A DNA stretch of 64,000 bases from Solobacterium sp. (GCA_017404505.1 JAFRCE010000003.1:62001-126000); one strand, 5' to 3'. Shown: positions 7,263 to 16,028, numbered from the stretch's first letter. Numbers and translations are program-made. Notes: a model not told the origin generated them from the letters alone.

Positions 7263-8285
7263 TCAGATTCTCTGCATCATGTTCATCGGCATCAGCAGCA
7301 GCCGGTACATCAGCACGATCATAACGCCGATCAGCAGATAGGAAACAAACTGCACGGTACGGGAGAATCTGCGGATCTGTGTTTCCGTGCGGGCTTTTGT
7401 CATTTCCAGATACCCTTCCAGCATCTTTTCACAGTCCGAAGAATAGATTGCCGTCTTCATGAACCGACTCAATGAAGACTCAAGAAGATTCGTATGGACC
7501 GCGTCTTCCAGAGAAGAGCCTTTTCTCATTTCCTGATCGAGCATGCGCGCAATATAGGAGACCACCGGTCGGCCCGGCAGATGCATCAGAATATCCATGC
7601 ACTGGATCGTCGACAGTTTCTGTCTGACGCATTCCAGAAAGAAACGGGTAAAATTCCGGGAAGCGATCTGTACCGGCAGTGAATCTTTCAAAAAACGCAG
7701 CAGAAAACAGTAGGATGAAACGATATTCTTCTGCCGGATGGAAATCATGAATATGACAGCCGCAGCCGCCAGCAGGATCAGAATCGTCAAAGCCGCGGCC
7801 GGAATGGCTGTTTTCAAGATGCCGTAACTGGGATCCTCCAGCTGAAAGCCTTCCAGAAGCGAGATCATCGCCGGCAGGATGGTCAGGGAAAAAAGCGCGG
7901 ATGCTCCCAGCATGCCGACCATCATGAGAACAGGATAAAGAAGACCTTTCAGCAGCTCGTTCTGATTTCTATCGTCGGTATCGACAATGGAAAGACTCAG
8001 CGCCAATGCGTTATGGAACGGCATGTACATCAGAAAGCCGCTGAGATAGCGGGCATATGCTGCGGGAGTGTATTCACAGAGAAAATCACTGATGGCTTCG
8101 CCGCTTTCCAGCCGGGCGCGGATTTCGTCAAATACCAGCTTGCTTGCCGGATCGTCCAGGATCGTCAGTGTCTGCTGCAGAGAGAATCCGCTGTTCATCA
8201 GCGAAGCGATACCCTGCATTGTCTCTTTAGAGAGTTTCTTCTTCGATCTGCGCTTTGGAAAGAATGCCACGGCCGCAGGCTTCAT
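7263..8285 (-). CDS. comGB: ComGB-like type II secretion/pilus inner-membrane protein
   Basis: 340 residues, GspF/PilC family. Three membrane segments (about residues 136-156, 175-195 and the C-terminal VSYLLIGVMIVLMY) separate two cytoplasmic helical domains that each carry the T2SS-F pattern (SLMNSGFSLQQTLTIL; MDQEMRKGSSLEDAV-like). It anchors the ATPase to the pseudopilus base. Its ATG lies 59 bases inside comGA, yet is preceded by an excellent SD (GAAGGAGAAACTGC), so the long overlap looks real. Confidence 0.9.
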   Translation of the reverse strand: MKPAAVAFFPKRRSKKKLSKETMQGIASLMNSGFSLQQTLTILDDPASKLVFDEIRARLESGEAISDFLCEYTPAAYARYLSGFLMYMPFHNALALSLSIVDTDDRNQNELLKGLLYPVLMMVGMLGASALFSLTILPAMISLLEGFQLEDPSYGILKTAIPAAALTILILLAAAAVIFMISIRQKNIVSSYCFLLRFLKDSLPVQIASRNFTRFFLECVRQKLSTIQCMDILMHLPGRPVVSYIARMLDQEMRKGSSLEDAVHTNLLESSLSRFMKTAIYSSDCEKMLEGYLEMTKARTETQIRRFSRTVQFVSYLLIGVMIVLMYRLLLMPMNMMQRI

Positions 8286-9207
8286 GCAGTTTCTCCTTCA
8301 GACTGATATGTTCTTCGGGCAGTGTATGGCTGCTCATATACTGCACGATTTCCTTTCGCGTCATGATTTCATAAACACCCGTCCTGCTTCCGTCTTCCCG
8401 CATGAACAGGCGCTGATTCGCGATTCCGCAGAGAACGTCTTTCAGCTGGTATTCCCTGACACCCAGTTCCAGCATGCGGCTGATGGCACCGGTGCAGTCG
8501 GCACTGTGAATGCTGGTCACGACCAGATGGCCGGTCAGAGCGCTTCGCACAGCCATTTCGGCAGCCAGCGAGTCTCTGATTTCACCGATGAAGATAATAT
8601 CGGGATCCTGGCGCATCAGCTGTTTGATGCCGTCGGCATACGTCAGCTGTCTTTCGTTGACCTGCAGCTGAACGAAGTTTTCCTGGACGACTTCGATCGG
8701 ATCTTCCAGTGAATAGATCTTCTTCCCCTGTGTTTCGGCGAGAATCGTATACAGCGTTGTCGTCTTGCCGGAGCCGGTCGGTCCGCTGAAGACATACAGA
8801 CCGCTGCGGCTGTCGGTAAGATGCTGCAGCCAGTAAACCGTGTCGGCGTCCTCACTGAGTTCTTCGATATGCAGAGCGGAATGATTGTTGAGGATCCGCA
8901 GCACGCCGCTTTTCATTCGGTAGCTGCAGACCAGCGCGAAACGCAGGGAAAGCTGTTTTCCTTCCACCGTTTCCGTAAAACTGCCGGTCTGCGGTTCAAA
9001 GACATTGGCCAGATCCAGATTGGCCCGGTACATGATGTAGCGGAACAGCCTGTCGTCATCCGGCTGGCCGCGGACTCTTCGCACTTCCCCTTTGAGACGC
9101 ATTTCGATGATGACGTTTTCCCGGTTGCCTTCCAGCAGTGAGAAATGAATATCCGTGACGTGATTCGCCAGAGCGATCCGCAGGATCGTAATCAGTCGTT
9201 CATGCAT
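8227..9207 (-). CDS. comGA: ComGA-like assembly ATPase
   Basis: First gene of the pseudopilus operon; the GspE/PilB-type hexameric ATPase that drives pilus assembly for DNA uptake. 326 residues. Walker A GPTGSGKTTT at 142-151, Asp box near 165-170 (SLEDPIEVV), Walker B DPDIIFIGEIRD at 201-212, and the His box near 226-235 (GHLVVTSIHS). The zinc-binding CxxC pairs found in PilB are absent, as in ComGA. SD GGGGGAA is 6 bases before the ATG. It follows the terminator of the upstream lipoprotein gene, so transcription must begin in the 46-base gap; no clear promoter is visible there. Confidence 0.93.
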   Translation of the reverse strand: MHERLITILRIALANHVTDIHFSLLEGNRENVIIEMRLKGEVRRVRGQPDDDRLFRYIMYRANLDLANVFEPQTGSFTETVEGKQLSLRFALVCSYRMKSGVLRILNNHSALHIEELSEDADTVYWLQHLTDSRSGLYVFSGPTGSGKTTTLYTILAETQGKKIYSLEDPIEVVQENFVQLQVNERQLTYADGIKQLMRQDPDIIFIGEIRDSLAAEMAVRSALTGHLVVTSIHSADCTGAISRMLELGVREYQLKDVLCGIANQRLFMREDGSRTGVYEIMTRKEIVQYMSSHTLPEEHISLKEKLHEACGRGILSKAQIEEETL

Positions 9208-9253
9208 AGAATTCCCCCTTCACTTCTCATATAGAAAGACAAAGCGGAATATC

Positions 9254-9293
9254 CTAAAAAAAAGATACAGCTGTATAAACACACTGTATCTTT
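9254..9293 (-). terminator. Terminator after the lipoprotein gene
   Basis: Minus strand AAAGATACAG and CTGTATCTTT form a 10-bp stem followed by eight T; a strong intrinsic terminator. Confidence 0.93.
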
Positions 9294-9303
9294 ACGGGAC
9301 TGC

Positions 9304-10119
9304 TCAGTATTCGGTTTTGTACTCGAGGTTCCAGCTGCCGCCGTCCGATGCCGCGTAGATGTAATAGAAGCCGGCTTTCAGCTTTACACTATAATCAAGT
9401 TCTTCCGTCTTGGTTGCGTGGATCAGATCCTTGGCAACCGTCTGGTCCTCATTGAGAACGACGACCCGGAAGAGTCCGGTACCTTCATAATGACCGGTGA
9501 CATGCAGAGTTCCCTCGGTATAGAGATAGATGCGGAAGACGTAATAGTCGTCGGTTTCCAGAACGGTCTTATATTCCGTGTCCTCCGGGTTTTCCGGATC
9601 AAGTTTCTTGTCCGGCAGAGGCAGTTTCGGAATACCGGCCTCGTTTTCTTTTGTATCTTTATCCTTGTCTTTGTCTTTTGTCTCTTTGTCCTTATTGCTG
9701 TTGCTGCTGTTATTGCTGTTCGGATCCGCGGTTTTATCGGATGCGGTTTCCTTGGCCGCCGCCGGTGAAGAGAACTGTTTGTCCGCGATCGTGTAGATGT
9801 TAGGATCCTTTTTATTGACGGCGACATCGAGAAGCGTAACGGTCGCTTCCATCGTCTTTCCGTCCTGTTCGTATGTATAGGTGCCGTTGATGTCCTTGCC
9901 GGCGATCTTTACGGATGTGACCTTGCAGGCAAGCTGGCTGCCGCAGTATGTTTTCACTTCCTGTTTCAGAAGATCTTCCGCCTGGGCCTGGGTAAAGTCA
10001 GTGGCGGCGATGGAGACCATTGCACTGTCCTGTTCCGTCTCTGACGCTTCTTCCTTTTTACCGCAGCCGCTGACGGCAAGCACGGCGGCAAACAGACAGA
10101 TCATCCAAGTTTTTTTCAT
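9304..10119 (-). CDS. Secreted lipoprotein, function unknown
   Basis: 271 residues with a type II signal peptide (MKKTWMICLFAAVLAVSGCG, lipid-modified Cys19), so anchored to the outer face of the membrane. After it come a small folded region (residues about 35-110), an Asn/Ser/Lys/Asp-rich linker (about 125-160, NSNNSSNSNKDK and KDKDKDKD runs), and a beta-rich C-terminal domain with Tyr-rich strands. That domain resembles carbohydrate-binding or pre-peptidase-like sandwiches in general pattern only. It lies 18 bases after the MBL hydrolase gene, likely as one transcript. No specific function can be named. Confidence 0.75.
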   Translation of the reverse strand: MKKTWMICLFAAVLAVSGCGKKEEASETEQDSAMVSIAATDFTQAQAEDLLKQEVKTYCGSQLACKVTSVKIAGKDINGTYTYEQDGKTMEATVTLLDVAVNKKDPNIYTIADKQFSSPAAAKETASDKTADPNSNNSSNSNKDKETKDKDKDKDTKENEAGIPKLPLPDKKLDPENPEDTEYKTVLETDDYYVFRIYLYTEGTLHVTGHYEGTGLFRVVVLNEDQTVAKDLIHATKTEELDYSVKLKAGFYYIYAASDGGSWNLEYKTEY

Positions 10120-10137
10120 ATCGTGCCTCCTCGTTCA

Positions 10138-10734
10138 TCAGTATATCATGAACGGATTTCTTTTGATTTCGGTGCCGATCGTCGAAGAAGGTCCGTGACC
10201 GGGAAGTACCTTGAGATCATGCGGAAGTTTCTTCAGATATTCCAGTGACTGGGCCATCTGCGTTTCGTCCCCGGAATACAGGTCGGTTCTGCCGATACTG
10301 CCGGCAAACAGCGTGTCACCGCTGAACAGCAGGTTTTTGTACTGAACACATACACTGCCGGCGGTATGGCCGGGTGTGTAATGAATCTGCAGATCGAAGA
10401 CACCGATTTTCATGACAGCCTGCAGGTCGAGGATCTCACTGTAGACAGGTCCGTCAAAACCGTGTTTACCGGCAAAGGACGGATCCACGAGAATATAGTC
10501 CTCACGGTTCATGTAAACCGGGCAGTGATACATTTCACTGATATCATCGGCAGCCTGGGTATGGTCGGCATGGCCATGGGTCAGAATGACAGCGTCGACT
10601 GTTTCGTCCGGAGCGATCACGGAAGCGATCGTTTTGGCTGACCTTCCCGGATCGATGATCAGCACATGTCCTTTATCATGAAGAACATATACGTTTTCTT
10701 CATATTGGCCGATGGGCAGAATATCGAGTTTCAT
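10138..10734 (-). CDS. MBL-fold hydrolase (glyoxalase II-like)
   Basis: 198-residue metallo-beta-lactamase-fold protein. The metal-binding motif THGHADHTQ lies near residues 52-60. A second His follows in YTPGHTAGSV, an Asp in FSGDTLFAG, and the last His in LPGHGPSS, all in glyoxalase II/YqgX order. It probably hydrolyses a thioester such as a glutathione- or bacillithiol-type adduct; the substrate is not visible from sequence. The ATG is only 10 bases past the rpmG terminator and has no SD, so expression must rest on readthrough or an unseen start site. Followed closely by a lipoprotein gene. Confidence 0.85.
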   Translation of the reverse strand: MKLDILPIGQYEENVYVLHDKGHVLIIDPGRSAKTIASVIAPDETVDAVILTHGHADHTQAADDISEMYHCPVYMNREDYILVDPSFAGKHGFDGPVYSEILDLQAVMKIGVFDLQIHYTPGHTAGSVCVQYKNLLFSGDTLFAGSIGRTDLYSGDETQMAQSLEYLKKLPHDLKVLPGHGPSSTIGTEIKRNPFMIY

Positions 10735-10744
10735 AGGTTTTTAC

Positions 10745-10768
10745 AAAAAAATAACCTTACGGTTATTT
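10745..10768 (-). terminator. Terminator of rpmG overlapping its stop codon
   Basis: Minus strand AAATAACC-GTAA-GGTTATTT-TTTTG. The rpmG stop codon lies inside the 5' arm of the hairpin. Confidence 0.88.
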
Positions 10769-10915
10769 CTTCTCCTTATGCAGTGTAACTTTGTTGCAGC
10801 GCGGGCAGTACTTCTTGATTTCCATTTTTTCAGGATGCTTACGCTTATTTCTTGTACCAATGTAGTTTTCTTCACCACACACAGAGCACTTAAAAGTCAG
10901 ATTGTCTCTAGGCAT
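10763..10915 (-). CDS. rpmG: 50S ribosomal protein L33 (zinc-binding form)
   Basis: A 50-residue protein on the minus strand reading [18 protein letters not shown] at its start and ending in LHKEKK. It has the L33 core ([20 protein letters not shown]) and two Cys pairs, C10/C13 and C37/C40, so this is the zinc-containing C+ form. The length matches the family exactly. SD AGGAGG is 8 bases before the ATG, with a near-consensus promoter upstream and a terminator at the stop codon. It stands as a single gene here rather than next to secE-nusG. Confidence 0.97.
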   Translation of the reverse strand: MPRDNLTFKCSVCGEENYIGTRNKRKHPEKMEIKKYCPRCNKVTLHKEKK

Positions 10916-10945
10916 GTTCTGATTCCTCCTGTTTTTACCGTAAGC

Positions 10946-10974
10946 AGTATAACATAAACCTTTTTAAAATCCAA
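10946..10974 (-). promoter_or_regulatory. rpmG promoter
   Basis: Minus strand TTGGAT, 17-base spacer, TATACT, with the start point about 24 bases before the ATG. Confidence 0.78.
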
Positions 10975-11112
10975 GAAAGATATTGATTCTGTTGCTTCAT
11001 CCAGTCTGCTTTTTTATGTTTTCATTCATCCTCGTATTCTGAGGACACGGATGATCTTGATGGTTCTATTCTCTCTGCTTCATGAGATAATAATAAGTGA
11101 GGTGTGAACACT

Positions 11113-12189
11113 ATGGTAAAACGTACCGAAACCAGACCGATTTATGTCGGCGGCCTGCAGATCGGCGGCCAGAACAAATGCATTCTGCAGTCGATGACCA
11201 ACGTGCCGGCCAAGAATATCGAAGGCTCTGTTGCCCAGATCCTGGAACTGGAGGAAAACGGATGTGAACTGATCCGTACTGCCGTTCTTGACGAAGAAGA
11301 CGCCAGAGCGATTCCTTTTATCCGTGAAAAGATCCATATTCCGCTTGTCGCGGATATTCATTTCAACCATCATCTTGCCCTGCTGTCGCTTGACGGCAAC
11401 GTGGATGCCATCCGCATCAATCCGGGCAATATCGGTTCCCGCGAAAATACCGAAGCGGTCGTTGAAAAATGCAAAGAGAAAAAAGTCCCGATCCGCATCG
11501 GCATCAATTCCGGTTCGCTGGAAAAGCAGTTCCTGCAGGAATACGGCGGACCGTGTGCGGAAGCGATGGTTGCCAGTGCGCAGCGGCATGTCGACATCCT
11601 GGAAAGCATGGACTTCCATGACATCTGTCTGTCCTTCAAATCCAGCAATGTCCGGCTGACGATCGACGCCTATAAAGCGGCGGCCGAGCATTTCATCTAT
11701 CCTCTGCATCTCGGTGTCACGGAAGCCGGCGGTTTCGCGGAATCCGCTGTCAAATCCTCCGCCGCTCTCGGTGTCCTGCTGAACGAAGGACTCGGTGATA
11801 CGATCCGCGTCTCGGTATCCGGTCCGCCGAAAGACGAACTGATCATCGCCAAGCAGCTGCTGAGAAGCTTTGACCTGGCCGACCGCGTGCCGGATCTTGT
11901 TGCCTGTCCGACCTGCGGAAGGATTCAGTACGACATGCTGCCGCTGGTCAAAGAGATGGAGGATTATCTGCAATCCGTCCGGGCGAATATTACGGTTGCC
12001 GTCATGGGCTGTCCGGTCAACGGCATGCAGGAAGCCAGCCGTGCTGACGTCGGTGTCGCCGGCGGTCATGAAACCGGCATGCTGTTCCGCAAAGGCCAGC
12101 TGGTCCGCACTGTCCCGCAGGCAGAACTTGCCGACGCTCTGAAAAACGAGATACAGAAAATTATCAGCGAAATGGAGAATGCACAGTAA
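11113..12189 (+). CDS. ispG: 4-hydroxy-3-methylbut-2-enyl diphosphate synthase (flavodoxin)
   Basis: Penultimate enzyme of the MEP isoprenoid pathway: reductively converts MEcPP to HMBPP using a 4Fe-4S cluster. The protein (358 residues) starts with the family signature QSMTNVPAKNIEGSVAQI. It has VADIHFNHHLAL near residue 80, INPGNIGS near 102, and the cluster ligands CPTCGR (two Cys) and MGCPVNGMQEA (third Cys) in the C-terminal third. A GTG 9 bases upstream is in frame, but the ATG at 11113 has the SD GAGGTG eight bases before it. Its partner enzyme gene ispH lies 4 kb downstream on the same strand. Confidence 0.96.
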   Translation: MVKRTETRPIYVGGLQIGGQNKCILQSMTNVPAKNIEGSVAQILELEENGCELIRTAVLDEEDARAIPFIREKIHIPLVADIHFNHHLALLSLDGNVDAIRINPGNIGSRENTEAVVEKCKEKKVPIRIGINSGSLEKQFLQEYGGPCAEAMVASAQRHVDILESMDFHDICLSFKSSNVRLTIDAYKAAAEHFIYPLHLGVTEAGGFAESAVKSSAALGVLLNEGLGDTIRVSVSGPPKDELIIAKQLLRSFDLADRVPDLVACPTCGRIQYDMLPLVKEMEDYLQSVRANITVAVMGCPVNGMQEASRADVGVAGGHETGMLFRKGQLVRTVPQAELADALKNEIQKIISEMENAQ

Positions 12190-12206
12190 AACGTGCATTC
12201 TTTTTT
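12177..12206 (+). terminator. Terminator after ispG
   Basis: GAATGCAC and GTGCATTC form an 8-bp stem; six T follow. The ispG stop codon is in the loop. Confidence 0.85.
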
Positions 12207-12215
12207 GTTATATAC

Positions 12216-12239
12216 GAAAAAAGCGCATTACTGCGCTTT
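12216..12239 (-). terminator. Terminator after nfo overlapping its stop codon
   Basis: Minus strand AAAGCGCA-GTAA-TGCGCTTT followed by TTT. The nfo stop codon TAA lies in the tetraloop. Confidence 0.88.
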
Positions 12240-13091
12240 CATCAGGTCTTTGAATTTCTTTTGCTTCAGCATGGCGATTTCCTCTTTATAAGGTGGCTCG
12301 CCGTCAATATAAGGTGTCTCAAGAATCTTGGGAATTTCAGCTGTGCGGGGATGATGGGCGATCATGCAGAGCGTGTCAAAGCCGATTTTGCCCTGGCCGA
12401 GATTGGCATGTCTGTCCTTGCGGGCACCCTGTTCATTTTTCGAATCGTTCAGATGAATGACATGCAGTCTGTTGAGACCGATGATCCTGTCAAATTCATC
12501 GAGCACACCGTCATAATCACGGACGTCATAGCCGGCGTCATGAATGTGGCATGTGTCGAGGCATACCCCGAAGTGTTCCGGCTGGCGCATGGCGGAAATG
12601 ATTTCCGCAAGATGTTCAAAGCGGAAACCCACTTCACTGCCCTTGCCGGCCATCGTTTCCAGACAGATGACGATGCCTTCCGGAATGTCCAGTGTGTTCA
12701 GACAGGAAATGATCGTCCGGATGCCGGTTTCCAGATCCGTCGTCGTGTAGCTGCCGGGATGCAGAACAATGTATTTCGCCCCGATTGCATGGGTGCGTTC
12801 GATTTCACTGCTCAGAAATTCTCTGGCCAGCTCCGCCACTTCCGGCTTCACGCTGTTGGCGGGATTGATCAGATACGGCGCGTGAATGATCATATGCTCC
12901 GCCTTGATCTGATGCTTTTTCATCAGCTCGGACGCTTCGGCGATGTGCATTTCCGAAAGCTGCCGGCGGCGTGTGTTCTGTGGAGCGCCAGTATACAGCA
13001 TCAGCGCATTGGCACCGTAGGAAACAGCTTCCTTCACACTGCCTTCGACAAAGTCAGGTGCTTTCATCTGCACATGCGAGCCGATGATCAT
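12228..13091 (-). CDS. nfo: Endonuclease IV (AP endonuclease)
   Basis: Zinc-dependent AP endonuclease for base-excision repair. The 287-residue TIM-barrel protein carries the family metal ligands: HAPYLINPAN near residue 70, VLHPGSYTT near 110, CLETMAGKGSEVG near 143, CLDTCHIHDAGYDV near 176-189, and IHLNDSKNEQGARKDRH near 213-230. It overlaps the upstream helicase gene by 4 bases (ATGA), the same cshB-nfo pairing as in Bacillus, and shares its transcript. Confidence 0.97.
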   Translation of the reverse strand: MIIGSHVQMKAPDFVEGSVKEAVSYGANALMLYTGAPQNTRRRQLSEMHIAEASELMKKHQIKAEHMIIHAPYLINPANSVKPEVAELAREFLSSEIERTHAIGAKYIVLHPGSYTTTDLETGIRTIISCLNTLDIPEGIVICLETMAGKGSEVGFRFEHLAEIISAMRQPEHFGVCLDTCHIHDAGYDVRDYDGVLDEFDRIIGLNRLHVIHLNDSKNEQGARKDRHANLGQGKIGFDTLCMIAHHPRTAEIPKILETPYIDGEPPYKEEIAMLKQKKFKDLMKAQ

Positions 13092-14455
13092 AAGCCGTTC
13101 TCCTTATCCTGCTTGGCACGGGCTTTGTACATGGCCTTCTTTTCCTCACGGATCTTGGAACGGATCATTTCACGTTTTTTCTGACGGTGTACACGGGCGA
13201 TGGCCTCCGCTCTCTTTTTCTTATAGCCGGGTTTGACCTTCGTGTTCTTTTTGGTCATGATCATCGCAATCTTCTTTTCCAGCTCATCATCTTTGTGCGT
13301 GCGTCTGACCCCGTATGGCTGCAGATCCTGCCAGACACCATTGCGGCATCTCTGATGCTCAAACCGGATACCCCGGCGCTTCAAAGAACGGATCGCCGCG
13401 TCATCTTTTTCTTCATACAGCGCGTAGCAGGTGCCGCTCGATCCGGCACGGCCGGTACGGCCGGCCCGGTGAATATAGTATTCGAGATCATCCGGGAAAC
13501 CGCAGGAAATGACATGGGTCACTTCGCCGATGTCAATGCCGCGGGCTGCCAGGTCCGTCGCGACGACGTACGTATGCTCGGCACTGGCAATGCTCTTCAT
13601 GGCCTGCTTTCTCTTGCGGCTCGTCAGATCGCCGTGAATTTCACTGACGCTGATGCCGGCTTTGCGGAGCTCTTCGGCAATTTCCGTCGCTTCCTGTCTG
13701 GTATTGGCGAAGATCAGGCACACATACGGCCGGAAGCCCGGCAGAATGGACTGAATCGTTTTCGCGTAGCCATGGTGATAGCACGGCACCAGGACGTGAC
13801 GGATATCCGGATTGAAGCGGACCTTTTCACCGATCTGGCAGGTGATGGGATGATGCATGTATTTACGGATGAACGGTTTGAGCTGTTCCGGCATCGTCGC
13901 TGAGAAACAAAGCATCTGCAGGTCGTCGGAAAGCCGGCCGGCAAACGCGTCGATCTCATCCAGGAAGCCGTATTCAAGCGTCATGTCAGCTTCGTCGACA
14001 ACCAGGATCTTCGCCTTTTCAATACGCAGACCGCCGTCATTCAGAAACAGGTCACGGATACGGCCGGGTGTGCCGATCACGATATGCGGCTGTGCCTTTT
14101 CAAGCTGTTCCTTGTCACGGCTTCTTTCCTGGCCGCCGATCAGCAGCCGGATCCTGAGATCCGGAACGACTTCATTCATGACTTTCGCCATCTCAAAGAT
14201 CTGGGCAGCCAGTTCACGGGTCGGAGCGGTAATGACAGCCTGGCAGTAATCCTTAGCGGGATCCGCCATCTCCATGATCGGAATCAGATAGGCATGTGTC
14301 TTACCGGAACCGGTAGCGGAAAGACCGATGACATCCTTACCTTTCAAACAGGCCGGAATCACCTGTTCCTGGATCGGGGTCGGTTCTTTAAAATGGTTTT
14401 TCTGTATAAATTCCATCGTTTCCGGTTTCAGATTGAAATCTTCATATTTTTTCAT
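13088..14455 (-). CDS. cshB: DEAD-box RNA helicase CshB-like
   Basis: ATP-dependent RNA helicase of the cold-shock/RNA-decay type. 455 residues with the ordered motifs. They are the Q motif (FKEPTPIQEQVIP), I ATGSGKT near residue 47, Ia PTRELA, II DEAD (VVDEADMTL), III SAT (FSATMPEQ), IV (LIFANTRQEA), V (VVATDLAARGIDIG) and VI HRAGRTGRAG. A basic tail of about 60 residues (KKKRAEAIARVHRQKKREM) should bind RNA. Adjacent nfo and nearby ispG/ispH/rpoD/trmK genes match the Bacillus yqfR neighbourhood, supporting CshB over CshA. SD AAAGGAGG precedes the ATG. Confidence 0.92.
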   Translation of the reverse strand: MKKYEDFNLKPETMEFIQKNHFKEPTPIQEQVIPACLKGKDVIGLSATGSGKTHAYLIPIMEMADPAKDYCQAVITAPTRELAAQIFEMAKVMNEVVPDLRIRLLIGGQERSRDKEQLEKAQPHIVIGTPGRIRDLFLNDGGLRIEKAKILVVDEADMTLEYGFLDEIDAFAGRLSDDLQMLCFSATMPEQLKPFIRKYMHHPITCQIGEKVRFNPDIRHVLVPCYHHGYAKTIQSILPGFRPYVCLIFANTRQEATEIAEELRKAGISVSEIHGDLTSRKRKQAMKSIASAEHTYVVATDLAARGIDIGEVTHVISCGFPDDLEYYIHRAGRTGRAGSSGTCYALYEEKDDAAIRSLKRRGIRFEHQRCRNGVWQDLQPYGVRRTHKDDELEKKIAMIMTKKNTKVKPGYKKKRAEAIARVHRQKKREMIRSKIREEKKAMYKARAKQDKENGL

Positions 14456-14501
14456 AAGCTGCCTCCTTTCTTTGCGGGCACACGGATTTTATCATATTCG
14501 G

Positions 14502-14529
14502 AAAAAAAACCCAACCGGATGGCTGAGTT
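14502..14529 (-). terminator. Terminator after murC
   Basis: Minus strand AACTCAGCC-ATCC-GGTTGGGTT, a 9-bp stem with G-U pairs, followed by eight T. Confidence 0.85.
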
Positions 14530-14537
14530 TTCAGACA

Positions 14538-15935
14538 TTATTCGCGGGTTCCGTACTTGTCGACAAGTCTTTCGGCCAGAATGTTGATGTTGCCGCAGCC
14601 GAGCGTGACGACCAGGTCGCCTTCCTGGCAGTGTTCCATGATGAACTTTTCAGCATCGTCAAAAGTCGGTGTATAGTACACTTCCGTGCCGCGCTTCTTC
14701 AGTTCGTCAACCAGTTGTTCGGCGGTGACGCCGAGCGTATCCGTTTCCCGGGCCGGGAAAATATCCGTTACGATGACCGCTTCCGAACGGGACAAGACGT
14801 CCGCGAAGTCCTGCATCAGCAGTTTGGTGCGGGAATAGGTATGCGGCTGCTGGACAGCCCAGAGCTTGCGGTGCGGATATTTCAGCAGTGTCTGAATGAC
14901 AACGTCCACTTCCTGCGGATGGTGGGCATAATCGTCCATGACGGTGAAGCCGTTGACCTTGCCGAGAATATCGAAACGGCGGGCGGCACCGCGGAATTCC
15001 TTCAGTGCTTCGGTGATTGCCTTATAGGAAACACCGAGATAACGGCATACGGCAATCGCCGCAAGCGCGTTCCAGACATTGTGCATGCCGGAGCAGTTCA
15101 GAGTGACTTCCGCCATTTCCTTGCCGTGTTCGACGACGGTGAAGGTCGGCCGGACCAGAATGTCACTGCTGATCTTGACAGCGGTGAAATCGGCTTTCGG
15201 ATCACGGCCGAAGGTCATTACCTGAGCCTTCAGGTTTTCCGTGAAGTAGCTGCGGTCCGTGATTTCGGAGTTGAGGATCAGCACACCGTCTTCCGGCAGA
15301 AGATTCGCAAAGGCGCGGAAGGAACGGCGGATGTCCTGGATATCCTTGAAGAAATCCAGATGGTCGGCTTCGACGTTCAGAATGACGCCGATCGTCGGAT
15401 GGAACGAGAGGAACGAATTGGTGTATTCACAGGCTTCCACGACCATCAGATCACGGTTTTCGCCGATTCTCATATTGCCGCCGATCGCCGGCAGTGTACC
15501 GCCGATCTCAACGGAAGGATCCATACCCGCCTTCAGAAGGATCTGGGTCACCATCGAAGTCGTGGTTGTCTTGCCGTGGGTTCCGGAAATGTTGATGGCA
15601 TTGTCATACATCGCCATCAGCTGACCCAGCAGTTCAGCTCTTGTCAGCATCGGTATTCCGCAGTAATCAGCCGCATCGTACTCGGGATTGCCGGGCCGGA
15701 TCGCCGCACTGAAAATAACGACATCAATATCGTCATTGATATTGTCTGCACTCTGCGGATATTTGATCTGCACGCCGAGTTTTTCCAGATGTTCGGTATA
15801 TTTGGAGTGTGCCGAATCGGATCCGGTAACCGTAAAACCGTTCATGACCAGAAACTCTGCCAGGCCGCTCATGGATGTTCCGCCGATGCCGATAAAATGT
15901 GCATGTACAGGATGATCAAGCTGAATCTGATACAT
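14538..15935 (-). CDS. murC: UDP-N-acetylmuramate--L-alanine ligase
   Basis: Adds the first amino acid, L-Ala, to UDP-MurNAc in peptidoglycan precursor synthesis (cytoplasm, ATP-dependent). 465 residues, all three Mur-ligase domains: the Rossmann start HFIGIGGTSMSGLAEFL, the ATP P-loop SGTHGKTTTTSM at about 117-128, the DYAHHPQEV motif of the central/C-terminal junction, and the C-terminal QPHTYSRT. Transcribed alone, divergently from ispH through overlapping promoters. Confidence 0.97.
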   Translation of the reverse strand: MYQIQLDHPVHAHFIGIGGTSMSGLAEFLVMNGFTVTGSDSAHSKYTEHLEKLGVQIKYPQSADNINDDIDVVIFSAAIRPGNPEYDAADYCGIPMLTRAELLGQLMAMYDNAINISGTHGKTTTTSMVTQILLKAGMDPSVEIGGTLPAIGGNMRIGENRDLMVVEACEYTNSFLSFHPTIGVILNVEADHLDFFKDIQDIRRSFRAFANLLPEDGVLILNSEITDRSYFTENLKAQVMTFGRDPKADFTAVKISSDILVRPTFTVVEHGKEMAEVTLNCSGMHNVWNALAAIAVCRYLGVSYKAITEALKEFRGAARRFDILGKVNGFTVMDDYAHHPQEVDVVIQTLLKYPHRKLWAVQQPHTYSRTKLLMQDFADVLSRSEAVIVTDIFPARETDTLGVTAEQLVDELKKRGTEVYYTPTFDDAEKFIMEHCQEGDLVVTLGCGNINILAERLVDKYGTRE

Positions 15936-15962
15936 AATTCCACCTCGTTCTCTATCTTTTCT

Positions 15963-15991
15963 ATTCTACCATCATCGTATTTTGCTGAAAA
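15963..15991 (-). promoter_or_regulatory. murC promoter
   Basis: Minus strand TTTTCA, 17-base spacer, TAGAAT. Its -35 box overlaps the -35 box of the divergent ispH promoter. Confidence 0.6.
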
Positions 15992-16010
15992 GTAACACAT
16001 CATTTATAAT
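15982..16010 (+). promoter_or_regulatory. ispH promoter
   Basis: TTGCTG, 17-base spacer, perfect TATAAT, then SD GGGAGG and the ispH ATG 19 bases beyond the -10. Confidence 0.75.
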
Positions 16011-16028
16011 GAATCCGGGAGGTCTCAC

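Noticed and set aside
9208..9253. ComK box or competence sigma box before comGA
   Set aside because: No AT-box pair or TACGAATA-type element is present; the control of the operon remains unseen.
11040..11112. ispG promoter TTGATG ... GATAAT
   Set aside because: The boxes are 23 bases apart, too far for a normal sigma-A promoter; no better pair was seen.
11080..12198. Minus-strand open frame opposite ispG
   Set aside because: Complete overlap with ispG, which carries all family motifs.
14328..15995. Plus-strand open frame of 555 codons opposite murC
   Set aside because: Shadow of murC; it has no family motif, and murC is complete with promoter and terminator.
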